DNA from: Betaproteobacteria bacterium
GTDB lineage: Bacteria; Pseudomonadota; Gammaproteobacteria; Burkholderiales; Usitatibacteraceae
Assembly: GCA_025362705.1 (NCBI GenBank)
Contig: JANYFH010000404.1
Coordinates: 1 to 7,220 of the forward strand
Length of the DNA: 7,220 nt
Direction: 5' to 3'
Both the position numbers and the translations under genes were made by a program. Below the pieces are notes generated by a model, which did not search any database, was not told the origin of the DNA, and saw only the letters and a program-made list of their open reading frames with translations. Position 1 is the first letter of the stretch. The number at the start of each line of letters is the position of its first letter. This document shows, piece after piece, positions 1-5,277 of this stretch.

Positions 1-34
1 GTTAAACCGATTCGCCGCTTTTCATTTGATACGT

Positions 35-778
35 TTATTTAGCCAGATAATCGTGCAACACGCGTCCGTAAGGCAACGTCATGTCGGTCACCATCTGCAA
101 GCCACCAACGATATGCCGCACGGGCAAATCGGCGAGCGGACAATTCACCGCGGCGACCAACTCCAGTCGCGCTGCACCATGCCACGCACCTTTGATGGCA
201 ACATCCGTAAAGTTGATTCCCACGAGTTGTGCAATCGCCGGCTTTCCATTGATGTCGGGGATCAATTTCAGTGTTATTTGAGTGCGAGCGAGTAACGCCT
301 GTTCGGCGGAATGGTCTTTGTTGAATGCATCGTGCTTGTAGACCATGGTGCCGGTCGCGACTTGTTGGGTGGCGTAGGTGAGTGTGCCCTTCAAGGTGTC
401 GCCTTCGACCTTCAACACCGCCTTGCCATACTTCATCGGATAGCCCCAGATTTCGCGGCCGCCGGCCAACGGTGGCGTGTTGTTGACGTACATTTGGCTG
501 ACAAAATTGCACTGCTCACCCTTAAACGTGCATGGAATGATTTGTGCCGCGGCCGAGTACGCGCCAAAGCCTTCGCCATCAGGCAAATCCAGCCACTGCA
601 CAGAAACCGTATCGCCAACAGGCTCAAGCGGCTCGGGCAGGTGCGCGCGAATCATGTCGGCGTCTGTTTTGTAACTGATCACCAGATACTGCCGGTTGAA
701 AAATTTGTACGGGCCGCGTGGGTATGTCGGGCTCTGCAGTGGCATCGAAGCCAGACCGATCACATCTTTTTTGTTCAT
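35..778 (-). CDS. Acetoacetate decarboxylase family protein lacking the catalytic lysine
   Basis: This 247-residue protein belongs to the acetoacetate decarboxylase (ADC) family and has the family's usual length (the Clostridium acetobutylicum enzyme has 244). Family landmarks are SPTYPRGPYKFFNR (16-29), LPEPLEP (47-53), GREIWGYP (107-114), KLIPDINGKP (171-180) and a C-terminal GRVLHDYL. It aligns without gaps to the Clostridium enzyme through residue 116, as I recall that sequence, so residues can be compared directly. Arg29 is kept, but Glu61 is Gln, Glu76 is Ala, and the Schiff-base Lys115 is Met; only the neighbouring Lys116 remains. Classical decarboxylation through a Lys115 Schiff base therefore looks impossible. 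The ATG at 778 is chosen because a GGGAGA ribosome site (788-793) lies 9 nt upstream and the N-terminus matches its paralog; the open frame to 913 only overlaps that paralog. It lies 22 bp downstream of the paralog, probably in one transcript. The family is certain; the function is unknown. Confidence 0.9.
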   Translation of the reverse strand: MNKKDVIGLASMPLQSPTYPRGPYKFFNRQYLVISYKTDADMIRAHLPEPLEPVGDTVSVQWLDLPDGEGFGAYSAAAQIIPCTFKGEQCNFVSQMYVNNTPPLAGGREIWGYPMKYGKAVLKVEGDTLKGTLTYATQQVATGTMVYKHDAFNKDHSAEQALLARTQITLKLIPDINGKPAIAQLVGINFTDVAIKGAWHGAARLELVAAVNCPLADLPVRHIVGGLQMVTDMTLPYGRVLHDYLAK

Positions 779-800
779 GATTGTTTGTCTCCCGATCCAG

Positions 801-1550
801 TTAAGCGTCTTTGAGGTAATCGAACAGCACACGGCCATGCGGCAGCGTGAGATCGCTAATGAAGTGCTTTCCGCCGACGATGCGCTTGATCGGAAGGTCG
901 GCGGCGGGTGCATTCACGTGGGGGATCAAATGCAGGCGGGCCGGCGATAACCAAACGCCTTTTACCGTGATGTCTGTCAGGTTATAGGCGACCAGCTGGC
1001 AAATCTTCGGGCTACCGTCGACATCAGGAATGATCTTCAGGTTGCACGACGTTCTGGTCATACCCTTGGCCTGTGCCTCAACGCCGCCCGGCGCTGCCTG
1101 ATGTTTATAGGCCATTGTGCCCATTGCAACCATTTGGCCCGCGTAATGCAAGGTACCGGTGAGTGTGTCAGAACAAACTTCAAGTTTGGGCAGCGCGTAT
1201 TTCTTCGGGAAACCCCAGATTTCGCGTCCGGCCGAAATCGGTGGCTCATCATCGAGATACATTTGCGCAGTGAAGTTGATCGGTTCGCCCTTGTAGAAGC
1301 ATGGGATGACTACACCGCTTTCGGTGTAGTCACCGAAACCGGAACTGTCGGGCATACGGATCCATTCGTAGAGCACATGTCCTTCAGGGTTTGGTTCGAG
1401 TGGCTCCGGAACGGCCTGACGAAGCAAATCTTTATCGGTCTCGTAGGTGACGATCATGAATTCGCGGTTGATAAACCGGTACGGTCCCATCGGATAGCTC
1501 GGACTTGCGGCCGGCATCGATGGCAGTTGCAGGATTTGTTCTACTTTCAC
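801..1550 (-). CDS. adc: Acetoacetate decarboxylase, all catalytic residues present
   Basis: The enzyme converts acetoacetate to acetone and CO2 in the cytosol, using a lysine Schiff base. The 249-residue product carries the family blocks SPSYPMGPYRFINRE (16-30), PEPLEP (48-53), YTESG (75-79), GREIWGFPKKYA (108-119), KIIPDVDGSPKICQL (172-186) and GRVLFDYL (239-246). Equivalents of Arg29, Glu61, Glu76, Lys115 and Lys116 of the Clostridium acetobutylicum enzyme are present at 29, 62, 77, 116 and 117. The start is GTG at 1550: it has a GGGGGA ribosome site 6 nt upstream, and from there the N-terminus lines up residue for residue with the downstream paralog, with SMP at 11-13 in both. An ATG at 1586 would add 12 residues but has no good ribosome site. 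This is the first gene of a two-gene unit diverging from thrS. In such bacteria a role in acetoacetate or hydroxybutyrate turnover is plausible, but that is inference. Confidence 0.95.
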   Translation of the reverse strand: MKVEQILQLPSMPAASPSYPMGPYRFINREFMIVTYETDKDLLRQAVPEPLEPNPEGHVLYEWIRMPDSSGFGDYTESGVVIPCFYKGEPINFTAQMYLDDEPPISAGREIWGFPKKYALPKLEVCSDTLTGTLHYAGQMVAMGTMAYKHQAAPGGVEAQAKGMTRTSCNLKIIPDVDGSPKICQLVAYNLTDITVKGVWLSPARLHLIPHVNAPAADLPIKRIVGGKHFISDLTLPHGRVLFDYLKDA

Positions 1551-1556
1551 TGGCTG

Positions 1557-1562
1557 TCCCCC
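1557..1562 (-). promoter_or_regulatory. Ribosome binding site that fixes the GTG start of adc
   Basis: The minus strand reads GGGGGA here, six bases before the GTG at 1550. The ATG at 1586 has no comparable purine run in front of it, so this site decides the start. Confidence 0.75.
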
Positions 1563-1642
1563 TGATTGGTCAAAAATAAAATGCACGAAGAAACGATAAG
1601 TTTACTAAGGTCTACCAAGTCCTGGCTGCGGGCTCGGAATTT

Positions 1643-1659
1643 GCTGCGAAATTTGCAGC
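1643..1659. repeat. Imperfect 17-bp palindrome in the adc 5' region
   Basis: The sequence reads GCTGC, then GAAATTT, then GCAGC: five-base arms around an AT-rich centre, with one mismatched pair inside it. It lies about 93 bp upstream of the adc start and just downstream of the candidate adc start point. It could be an operator for a dimeric regulator or a small RNA hairpin. Arms this short can occur by chance, so confidence is low. Confidence 0.3.
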
Positions 1660-1685
1660 GTTCGCCCTGATAAATGACTGAAACA

Positions 1686-1715
1686 ATTAAAACGCAGGAT
1701 ACTACGCGTTCACAA
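1686..1715 (-). promoter_or_regulatory. Candidate promoter for the adc pair
   Basis: On the minus strand TTGTGA (1715-1710) matches the sigma70 -35 consensus at four of six bases. After an 18-bp spacer, TTTAAT (1691-1686) matches the -10 consensus at five of six. Transcription would start near 1679, giving an untranslated leader of about 130 nt. The region is AT-rich, so a chance match is possible. Confidence 0.35.
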
Positions 1716-1724
1716 ATAAGTCGA

Positions 1725-1753
1725 TTGAAGCGACTGGCAAATTCCTCTATACT
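1725..1753 (+). promoter_or_regulatory. Candidate sigma70 promoter of the thrS operon
   Basis: TTGAAG (1725-1730, four of six consensus bases) and TATACT (1748-1753, five of six) are separated by exactly 17 bp. Transcription would begin near 1760, giving a leader of about 200 nt that contains the leader peptide and the attenuator hairpin. Five-base inverted arms AGTCG (1719-1723) and CGACT (1731-1735) flank the -35 element and could be an operator, but arms this short are weak evidence. Confidence 0.65.
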
Positions 1754-1811
1754 AAGTTCACGTGCGCAAAACAAATTTTGATCGCATTACTTGGTCAATA
1801 AAACGAAAGGG

Positions 1812-1826
1812 CCGCGAAATTCGCGG
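1812..1826 (+). promoter_or_regulatory. Small GC hairpin just before the leader peptide
   Basis: CCGCG (1812-1816) and CGCGG (1822-1826) form a stem around AAATT. The structure sits between a purine run GAAAGGG (1805-1811) and the leader ATG at 1835. It might bring that distant Shine-Dalgarno-like run closer to the start, or its strands might compete with the similar CCGCG/CGCGG strands of the attenuator. The stem is visible in the sequence; its role is inference. Confidence 0.45.
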
Positions 1827-1834
1827 ATAACAAA

Positions 1835-1879
1835 ATGGTTATGACACCGCTGACTACGACGTGGAGTTCAATTCGCTGA
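1835..1879 (+). CDS. Threonine-rich leader peptide of thrS (14 codons)
   Basis: The frame encodes MVMTPLTTTWSSIR and stops at TGA 1877-1879. Four of 14 codons are Thr (ACA 1844, ACT 1853, ACG 1856, ACG 1859), three of them consecutive. A second in-frame ATG at 1841 would leave 12 codons. The ribosome site is modest: GGA at 1825-1827, seven bases before the first ATG. The peptide itself is probably without function; its translation would sense charged Thr-tRNA. A ribosome stalled on the Thr codons would free the strand at 1880-1892 to act as antiterminator, while one reaching the stop would cover that strand. Its position between a promoter and a terminator upstream of the threonyl-tRNA synthetase gene is what makes it convincing. 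It is far below usual gene-calling length, and translation is unproven. Confidence 0.72.
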   Translation: MVMTPLTTTWSSIR

Positions 1880-1922
1880 CCGCGCGGTTTCGTTTCGTCC
1901 AGATATTTCTCGAAAAGCGCGG
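1880..1922 (+). promoter_or_regulatory. Antiterminator fold of the thrS attenuator
   Basis: CCGCGC (1880-1885), starting immediately after the leader stop codon, can pair with GCGCGG (1917-1922), the left arm of the terminator. The pairing extends as TTT (1888-1890) with AAA (1914-1916) and CG (1891-1892) with CG (1911-1912), with GG and A bulged. A competing earlier pairing also exists: ACCGC (1846-1850), inside the Thr codon region, with GCGGT (1884-1888). These give the classical 1:2, 2:3 and 3:4 arrangement of amino-acid attenuators. The pairings are read directly; their energies were not computed. Confidence 0.6.
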
Positions 1923-1938
1923 TTAATCCGCGCTTTTT
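1913..1938 (+). terminator. Intrinsic terminator (attenuator) in the thrS leader
   Basis: AAAAGCGCGG (1913-1922) and CCGCGCTTTT (1928-1937) form a perfect 10-bp stem around the loop TTAAT, ending in a run of five T (1934-1938). It ends 24 nt before the thrS ATG. No plus-strand gene lies upstream that would need a 3' end, because the adc genes run the other way, so its sensible role is conditional termination of the thrS transcript. The T run is short and partly inside the stem. Confidence 0.75.
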
Positions 1939-1962
1939 CATTTTCAGGTTCAGGAGTTCACC

Positions 1963-3888
1963 ATGGTTGCAATCACATTACCCGATAAATCTGTCCGGCA
2001 GTTCGAACAAGCAGTTTCGGTGGCCGACGTGGCCGCAAGCATAGGCGCCGGCTTGGCCAAGGCGGCACTTGCAGGCAAGGTAAACGGCAAATTGGTCGAT
2101 ACCAGCTATGTCATCGACAAGGATTCCGATCTTGCAATTGTTACGGACAAAGATGCGGCTGGTCTCGAGGTTATTCGCCATTCGACAGCGCATTTGCTGG
2201 CCTACGCTGTGAAGGAATTGTTTCCCGATGCGCAAGTAACGATAGGACCGGTGATAGAAAACGGCTTTTTCTACGATTTTTCATATAGGCGACCGTTCAC
2301 GCCGGAAGACTTGATTTCTATCGAAAAAAAGATGTTGGAGCTTGCAAAAAAAGACGAGCTGGTGACGCGCAAAGTGCTGCCGCGCGACGAGGCAGTCGCA
2401 TATTTCAAGGGAATCGGTGAGGCGTACAAGGCGGAGATCATCTCCTCGATTCCGGCGGGCGAAGATGTGTCGCTTTATTCAGAGGGTAGCTTCACGGATT
2501 TGTGCCGTGGACCGCATGTTCCGTCGACAGGCAAGCTGAAAGTCTTCAAGTTGATGAAGCTTGCGGGTGCTTATTGGCGGGGCGACTCGAAAAACGAAAT
2601 GCTGCAACGTATTTACGGTACAGCCTGGGCGAAAAAAGAAGATCAGGAACAGTACTTGCAAATGATCGAAGAGGCCGAGAAACGCGATCACCGCAAACTT
2701 GGCAAGCAACTTGACCTGTTTCACATGCAGGATGAGGCGCCTGGCATGGTGTTTTGGCATCCTAAAGGTTGGGTGATATGGCAACAGGTTGAGCAATACA
2801 TGCGGCGCGTATATCAGGACAATGGATATCAGGAAATTCGCTGTCCGCAGATTCTGGCGCGCTCACTTTGGGAGAAATCAGGCCACTGGGAAAATTATAA
2901 AGACAACATGTTCACGACCGAGTCGGAAAAACATGACTACGCAATCAAACCAATGAATTGTCCTGGACATATTCAAGTATTTAACTCAGATTTGCGCTCG
3001 TATCGCGACTTGCCACTGCGATATGGCGAGTTTGGATCCTGTCATCGCAATGAACCGTCTGGTGCGCTGCATGGCATCATGCGTGTGCGCGGCTTTGTGC
3101 AAGATGACGGACACATTTTTTGCACCGAAGATCAGATCAAGAGCGAATGCGTGGACTTTAACCGGCGCGCACTTGCCGTTTACGACGATTTTGGATTCAA
3201 GGATATTGCGATCAAGATCGCACTGCGGCCTGAAAAACGCATCGGCTCTGATGAGACGTGGTATCGCGCCGAAAATGCACTGCGCGAAGCGTTGAAAGCA
3301 TGTAATGCCACATGGGTGGAATTGCCGGGTGAGGGCGCTTTTTACGGGCCGAAGATCGAATATCACATGAAGGACTCGATTGGCCGTTCCTGGCAGTGCG
3401 GTACGATGCAGGTCGATTTCTCCATGCCAGAACGGCTGGGGGCCACATATGTCGACGACCACAGCGTGCGTCAAACACCGGTCATGCTGCATCGAGCCAT
3501 CGTAGGTTCACTCGAGCGATTCATCGGCATTTTGATAGAAAACCACGCCGGGTCGATGCCGGTTTGGTTGGCCCCCATCCAAGTGGTAGCGATGGATGTG
3601 ACGGAGCACCAAGCCGACTATGTCCGACAGGTGGTTGCCGAGTTAAAAGCGGCTGGAATTCGCGTTCAGGCAGATTTGCGTAACGAGAAGATTTCCTATA
3701 AAATACGGGAACATAGCGTGCAAAAAGTTCCTTTTCTGCTGGTTTTGGGCGATAAGGAAATGCAGGCAAATACCGTGACAGCACGGGTTCGGGACGGTAA
3801 GGGCGGCGGTGAAAATATGCCACCAATGAGTCTCGACAGTTTTATTTCGCACATAAAAACTGAAATTGCGACCAGGAAAGTGTCGTGA
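1963..3888 (+). CDS. thrS: Threonyl-tRNA synthetase
   Basis: This cytosolic class II synthetase charges tRNA-Thr with threonine and hydrolyses mischarged Ser-tRNA-Thr. The 641 residues equal the usual family length. The order is a TGS domain (about 1-61), an editing domain (about 62-225) with HSTAH at 73-77, Cys181 and His185, a catalytic core (about 245-535), and an anticodon-binding domain (about 536-641). Zinc ligands are Cys333 (MNCPGH), His384 (QDDGH) and His510 (MLHRAI). The motif 2 arginine is Arg362 (HRNEPSGALH), and the motif 3 arginine is Arg519 (GSLERF). All known active residues appear present, so the enzyme should be functional. The ATG is preceded by AGGAG (1952-1956), six bases away. 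It is the first gene of the translation operon, 78 bp before infC. Control is predicted to be by the leader-peptide attenuator just upstream, not by an E. coli-like tRNA-mimic operator. Confidence 0.98.
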   Translation: MVAITLPDKSVRQFEQAVSVADVAASIGAGLAKAALAGKVNGKLVDTSYVIDKDSDLAIVTDKDAAGLEVIRHSTAHLLAYAVKELFPDAQVTIGPVIENGFFYDFSYRRPFTPEDLISIEKKMLELAKKDELVTRKVLPRDEAVAYFKGIGEAYKAEIISSIPAGEDVSLYSEGSFTDLCRGPHVPSTGKLKVFKLMKLAGAYWRGDSKNEMLQRIYGTAWAKKEDQEQYLQMIEEAEKRDHRKLGKQLDLFHMQDEAPGMVFWHPKGWVIWQQVEQYMRRVYQDNGYQEIRCPQILARSLWEKSGHWENYKDNMFTTESEKHDYAIKPMNCPGHIQVFNSDLRSYRDLPLRYGEFGSCHRNEPSGALHGIMRVRGFVQDDGHIFCTEDQIKSECVDFNRRALAVYDDFGFKDIAIKIALRPEKRIGSDETWYRAENALREALKACNATWVELPGEGAFYGPKIEYHMKDSIGRSWQCGTMQVDFSMPERLGATYVDDHSVRQTPVMLHRAIVGSLERFIGILIENHAGSMPVWLAPIQVVAMDVTEHQADYVRQVVAELKAAGIRVQADLRNEKISYKIREHSVQKVPFLLVLGDKEMQANTVTARVRDGKGGGENMPPMSLDSFISHIKTEIATRKVS

Positions 3889-3911
3889 ATCGGCTTTATT
3901 TGCGCTGAGAG

Positions 3912-3939
3912 CTTGAGGTGTTGAGAACCAACACCCAAG
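3912..3939 (+). promoter_or_regulatory. Bulged hairpin in the thrS-infC gap
   Basis: CTTG-A-GGTGTTG (3912-3923) pairs with CAACACC-CAAG (3929-3939): eleven base pairs with a single bulged A at 3916 and the loop AGAAC. No T run follows, so it is not an intrinsic terminator. It ends 16 nt before the infC ribosome site, where it could stabilise a processed mRNA end, insulate infC translation, or bind a regulator. The structure is visible; the function is inferred. Confidence 0.5.
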
Positions 3940-3955
3940 GTTAAGAGTAACGTTT

Positions 3956-3960
3956 GGGAG
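3956..3960 (+). promoter_or_regulatory. Ribosome binding site supporting the AUC start of infC
   Basis: GGGAG lies six bases before ATC 3967-3969. No ATG, GTG or TTG occurs at a usable distance in the right frame. The GTG at 4012 has no purine-rich site upstream. Confidence 0.8.
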
Positions 3961-3966
3961 AGTTTT

Positions 3967-4491
3967 ATCGCTACTGAAAAAGACGTCCGAATCAATACTG
4001 AAATCACTAACGTGACAGAGGTTCGGTTGCTTGGCCCCGAGAGTGAACCAATTGGTATCGTGAGCCTGGCGGAAGCCAACCGGCTAGCGGAGGAAGCGCA
4101 ACTGGATTTGGTGGAAATTGCCCCGACGGCAAAGCCGCCGGTTTGCCGGATCATGGATTTCGGCAAATTCAAATACCGCGAAGCCAAGAAAGCGCACGAA
4201 GCCAAGCTCAAGCAGAAACAGATTCAGGTGAAGGAAGTAAAATTCCGACCCGGTACCGATGATGGGGATTACAACATCAAGGTGCGTAATCTGAAACGTT
4301 TTTTGGAAGAGGGCGATAAAACCAAAATTACGCTGCGTTTTCGCGGACGTGAAATGGCGCATCAGGAATTGGGAATGGCGTTGTTGAAACGCGTAGAAGC
4401 AGATTTAACGGAATTGGGGCAGGTCGAACAATTTCCGAAAATGGAAGGCCGTCAGATGGTGATGATGGTTGGTCCAAGAAAAAAACATTGA
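3967..4491 (+). CDS. infC: Translation initiation factor IF-3, AUC start codon
   Basis: IF3 binds the 30S subunit, prevents premature 50S joining and checks the initiator tRNA and start codon. Reading from ATC at 3967 gives 174 residues, the normal length. The N-domain (about 1-75) begins with the family-typical ATEKDVRINTEI, a lysine-rich linker follows (about 68-90), and the C-domain (about 91-174) holds KFRPGTDDGDY (92-102), FRGREMAHQE (125-134) and QFPKMEGRQMVM (155-166). An automatic caller would probably pick GTG at 4012 and lose 15 conserved residues. IF3 discriminates against non-canonical starts, and the E. coli gene begins with AUU and represses itself this way; an AUC start suggests the same autocontrol. 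The neighbours thrS, rpmI and rplT are the classical arrangement. Confidence 0.95.
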   Translation: MATEKDVRINTEITNVTEVRLLGPESEPIGIVSLAEANRLAEEAQLDLVEIAPTAKPPVCRIMDFGKFKYREAKKAHEAKLKQKQIQVKEVKFRPGTDDGDYNIKVRNLKRFLEEGDKTKITLRFRGREMAHQELGMALLKRVEADLTELGQVEQFPKMEGRQMVMMVGPRKKH

Positions 4492-4502
4492 TTTCAAGGA
4501 GC

Positions 4503-4577
4503 GCATGGCTCTGGCGGCAAAAAACCATGCAAACAAGTCGACTTCAGGTTCAAAGTATGGAATGGTTCCATCACCTG
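4503..4577 (+). promoter_or_regulatory. Structured leader of rpmI-rplT
   Basis: Two stems can be read in this 115-nt gap. The first pairs GCATGG (4503-4508) with CCATGC (4525-4530) over a 16-nt loop. The second is compound: CAGGT (4545-4549) with ACCTG (4573-4577), enclosing TGGAA (4558-4562) with TTCCA (4566-4570). In E. coli and Bacillus, L20 represses its own operon by binding structured RNA upstream of rpmI, so this is the obvious place for such a site. I cannot recognise the known L20 motif by eye. Confidence 0.4.
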
Positions 4578-4591
4578 CTGCGGCAATGTAA
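4505..4591 (+). CDS. Possible 28-codon leader ORF before rpmI
   Basis: An ATG at 4505 follows AAGGAG (4496-4501) by three bases and opens a frame of 28 codons starting MALAAKNHANKS and ending in TAA 4589-4591. The stop lies just before the rpmI ribosome site (AAAAGG, 4594-4599), a layout suited to translational coupling. The start codon lies inside a predicted stem (4503-4508). The peptide is rich in Ala and Ser and resembles no family I know. It may be chance reading of a structured leader; the spacing to the ribosome site is somewhat short. Confidence 0.3.
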   Translation: MALAAKNHANKSTSGSKYGMVPSPAAAM

Positions 4592-4606
4592 TTAAAAGGT
4601 AGAAAT

Positions 4607-4804
4607 ATGCCAAAGATGAAAACCAAGAGTGGCGCCGCAAAGCGGTTCAAGCCACGCGGTAGCGGCTCGATCAAGCGCTCCATGGCGTTCAAGCGCCACA
4701 TTCTTACCAAGAAAACCACCAAGAACAAGCGTCAATTGCGTGGTACGGCTGAGATCCATGCAACCAATCTGGTCAGCGTGCATCGCATGCTGCCCTACGC
4801 GTAA
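4607..4804 (+). CDS. rpmI: 50S ribosomal protein L35
   Basis: This small, very basic 65-residue protein of the large ribosomal subunit has the standard length. The family pattern MPKMKTKSGAAKRFK at the start, then GSIKR (20-24), a Lys/Arg-rich middle (HILTKKTTKNKRQLRG, 31-46), and a C-terminal VHRMLPYA are all present. The ATG has AAAAGG seven bases upstream. The stop codon TAA merges with the ribosome site of rplT (TAAGGAG), so the two are probably translationally coupled. Confidence 0.97.
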   Translation: MPKMKTKSGAAKRFKPRGSGSIKRSMAFKRHILTKKTTKNKRQLRGTAEIHATNLVSVHRMLPYA

Positions 4805-4815
4805 GGAGCGCTACC

Positions 4816-5175
4816 ATGCCAAGAGTTAAACGTGGTGTAACCGCTCGCGCGCGTCACAAAAAAGTTCTGGATCTGGCCAAAGGCTATCGCGGTCGTCGCA
4901 GTAAGGTATTCCGTATCGCCAAAGAAGCGGTGATGAAAGCAGGGCAATACGCCTACCGCGACCGTCGCAATAAAAAGCGCGTTTTTCGTGCGCTCTGGAT
5001 TGCGCGCATCAACGCTGCCGTTCGTGCAGGCGGCATGACATATTCACGATTCATGAACGGCTTGAAGAAGTCTTCCATTGAAGTTGATCGTAAAGTGTTG
5101 GCCGATTTGGCTGTCATGGATAAGCCTGCGTTCGCGCGATTTATCGAACAAGCCAAAGCGGGCCTTGCTGCGTAG
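4816..5175 (+). CDS. rplT: 50S ribosomal protein L20
   Basis: L20 binds 23S rRNA early in 50S assembly and in several bacteria represses its own operon at the mRNA level. The 119 residues match the usual length. A long basic N-terminal extension (MPRVKRGVTARARHKKVL to about 60, with GYRGRRSKVF at 23-32) precedes the globular domain with LWIARINAA (60-68), YSRFMNGL (76-83) and a typical C-terminal helix ending in KAGLAA. AAGGAG (4803-4808) precedes the ATG by seven bases and overlaps the rpmI stop. A strong terminator follows 32 bp after the stop. Confidence 0.98.
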   Translation: MPRVKRGVTARARHKKVLDLAKGYRGRRSKVFRIAKEAVMKAGQYAYRDRRNKKRVFRALWIARINAAVRAGGMTYSRFMNGLKKSSIEVDRKVLADLAVMDKPAFARFIEQAKAGLAA

Positions 5176-5207
5176 GGTTTTAAGCAATTCTGATTCAAGT
5201 AAAAACG

Positions 5208-5240
5208 CAAAAGGCCCGTGAATCGGGCCTTTTGTTTTTT
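5208..5240 (+). terminator. Intrinsic terminator between rplT and pheS
   Basis: CAAAAGGCCCG (5208-5218) and CGGGCCTTTTG (5224-5234) form a perfect 11-bp stem around the loop TGAAT, followed by six T (5235-5240). It should end most transcripts after rplT, leaving pheST dependent on read-through or on another promoter. CTGATTCA (5190-5197) can pair with TGAATCGG (5219-5226), with two G-T wobbles, invading the loop and right arm, so a regulated alternative fold is conceivable. No Phe-rich leader ORF like E. coli pheM is present. Confidence 0.88.
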
Positions 5241-5277
5241 GCGCCGACCAGCGCCATAACCGGAAAAGTGATTCCAG

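Larger units (their letters stand above)
1551..1962. other. Divergent intergenic region between adc and thrS
   Basis: This is a 412-bp gap without a conserved protein-coding gene, separating the minus-strand adc pair from the plus-strand thrS operon. Its adc-proximal half is fairly AT-rich and holds a possible adc promoter and an imperfect palindrome. Its thrS-proximal half holds a promoter, a leader peptide and an attenuator, each listed separately. I see no tRNA, no T-box features and no mobile-element ends. A 75-codon minus-strand frame (1547-1774) is judged spurious. Confidence 0.85.

Noticed and set aside
1..34. A minus-strand ATG at 25 just downstream of the ADC-like gene, as the start of a third gene.
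   Set aside because: The frame meets a TAA after seven codons within the window; too little sequence is present to say what lies to the left.
779..913. Upstream extension of the downstream ADC-like gene to an ATG at 913.
   Set aside because: It would lie wholly over the end of the paralog and lacks family similarity; the ATG at 778 has a good ribosome site and the right N-terminus.
1547..1774. A 75-codon minus-strand frame whose stop overlaps the adc GTG start.
   Set aside because: It would begin at a TTG with no ribosome site, its product resembles no family, and it runs through the thrS promoter region. Treated as chance.
1760..1962. An E. coli-type tRNA-mimic operator or a T-box in the thrS leader.
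   Set aside because: No anticodon-like arm that I can recognise and no T-box consensus were seen; the leader-peptide and terminator layout explains the region better.
2986..3492. A 168-codon minus-strand frame inside thrS, and similar antisense frames elsewhere in the operon.
   Set aside because: They lie opposite conserved coding sequence and their products look like no known protein; they are shadows of real genes.
5176..5277. A pheM-like leader peptide before pheS.
   Set aside because: No start codon followed by a Phe-rich frame exists between the rplT stop and the terminator.
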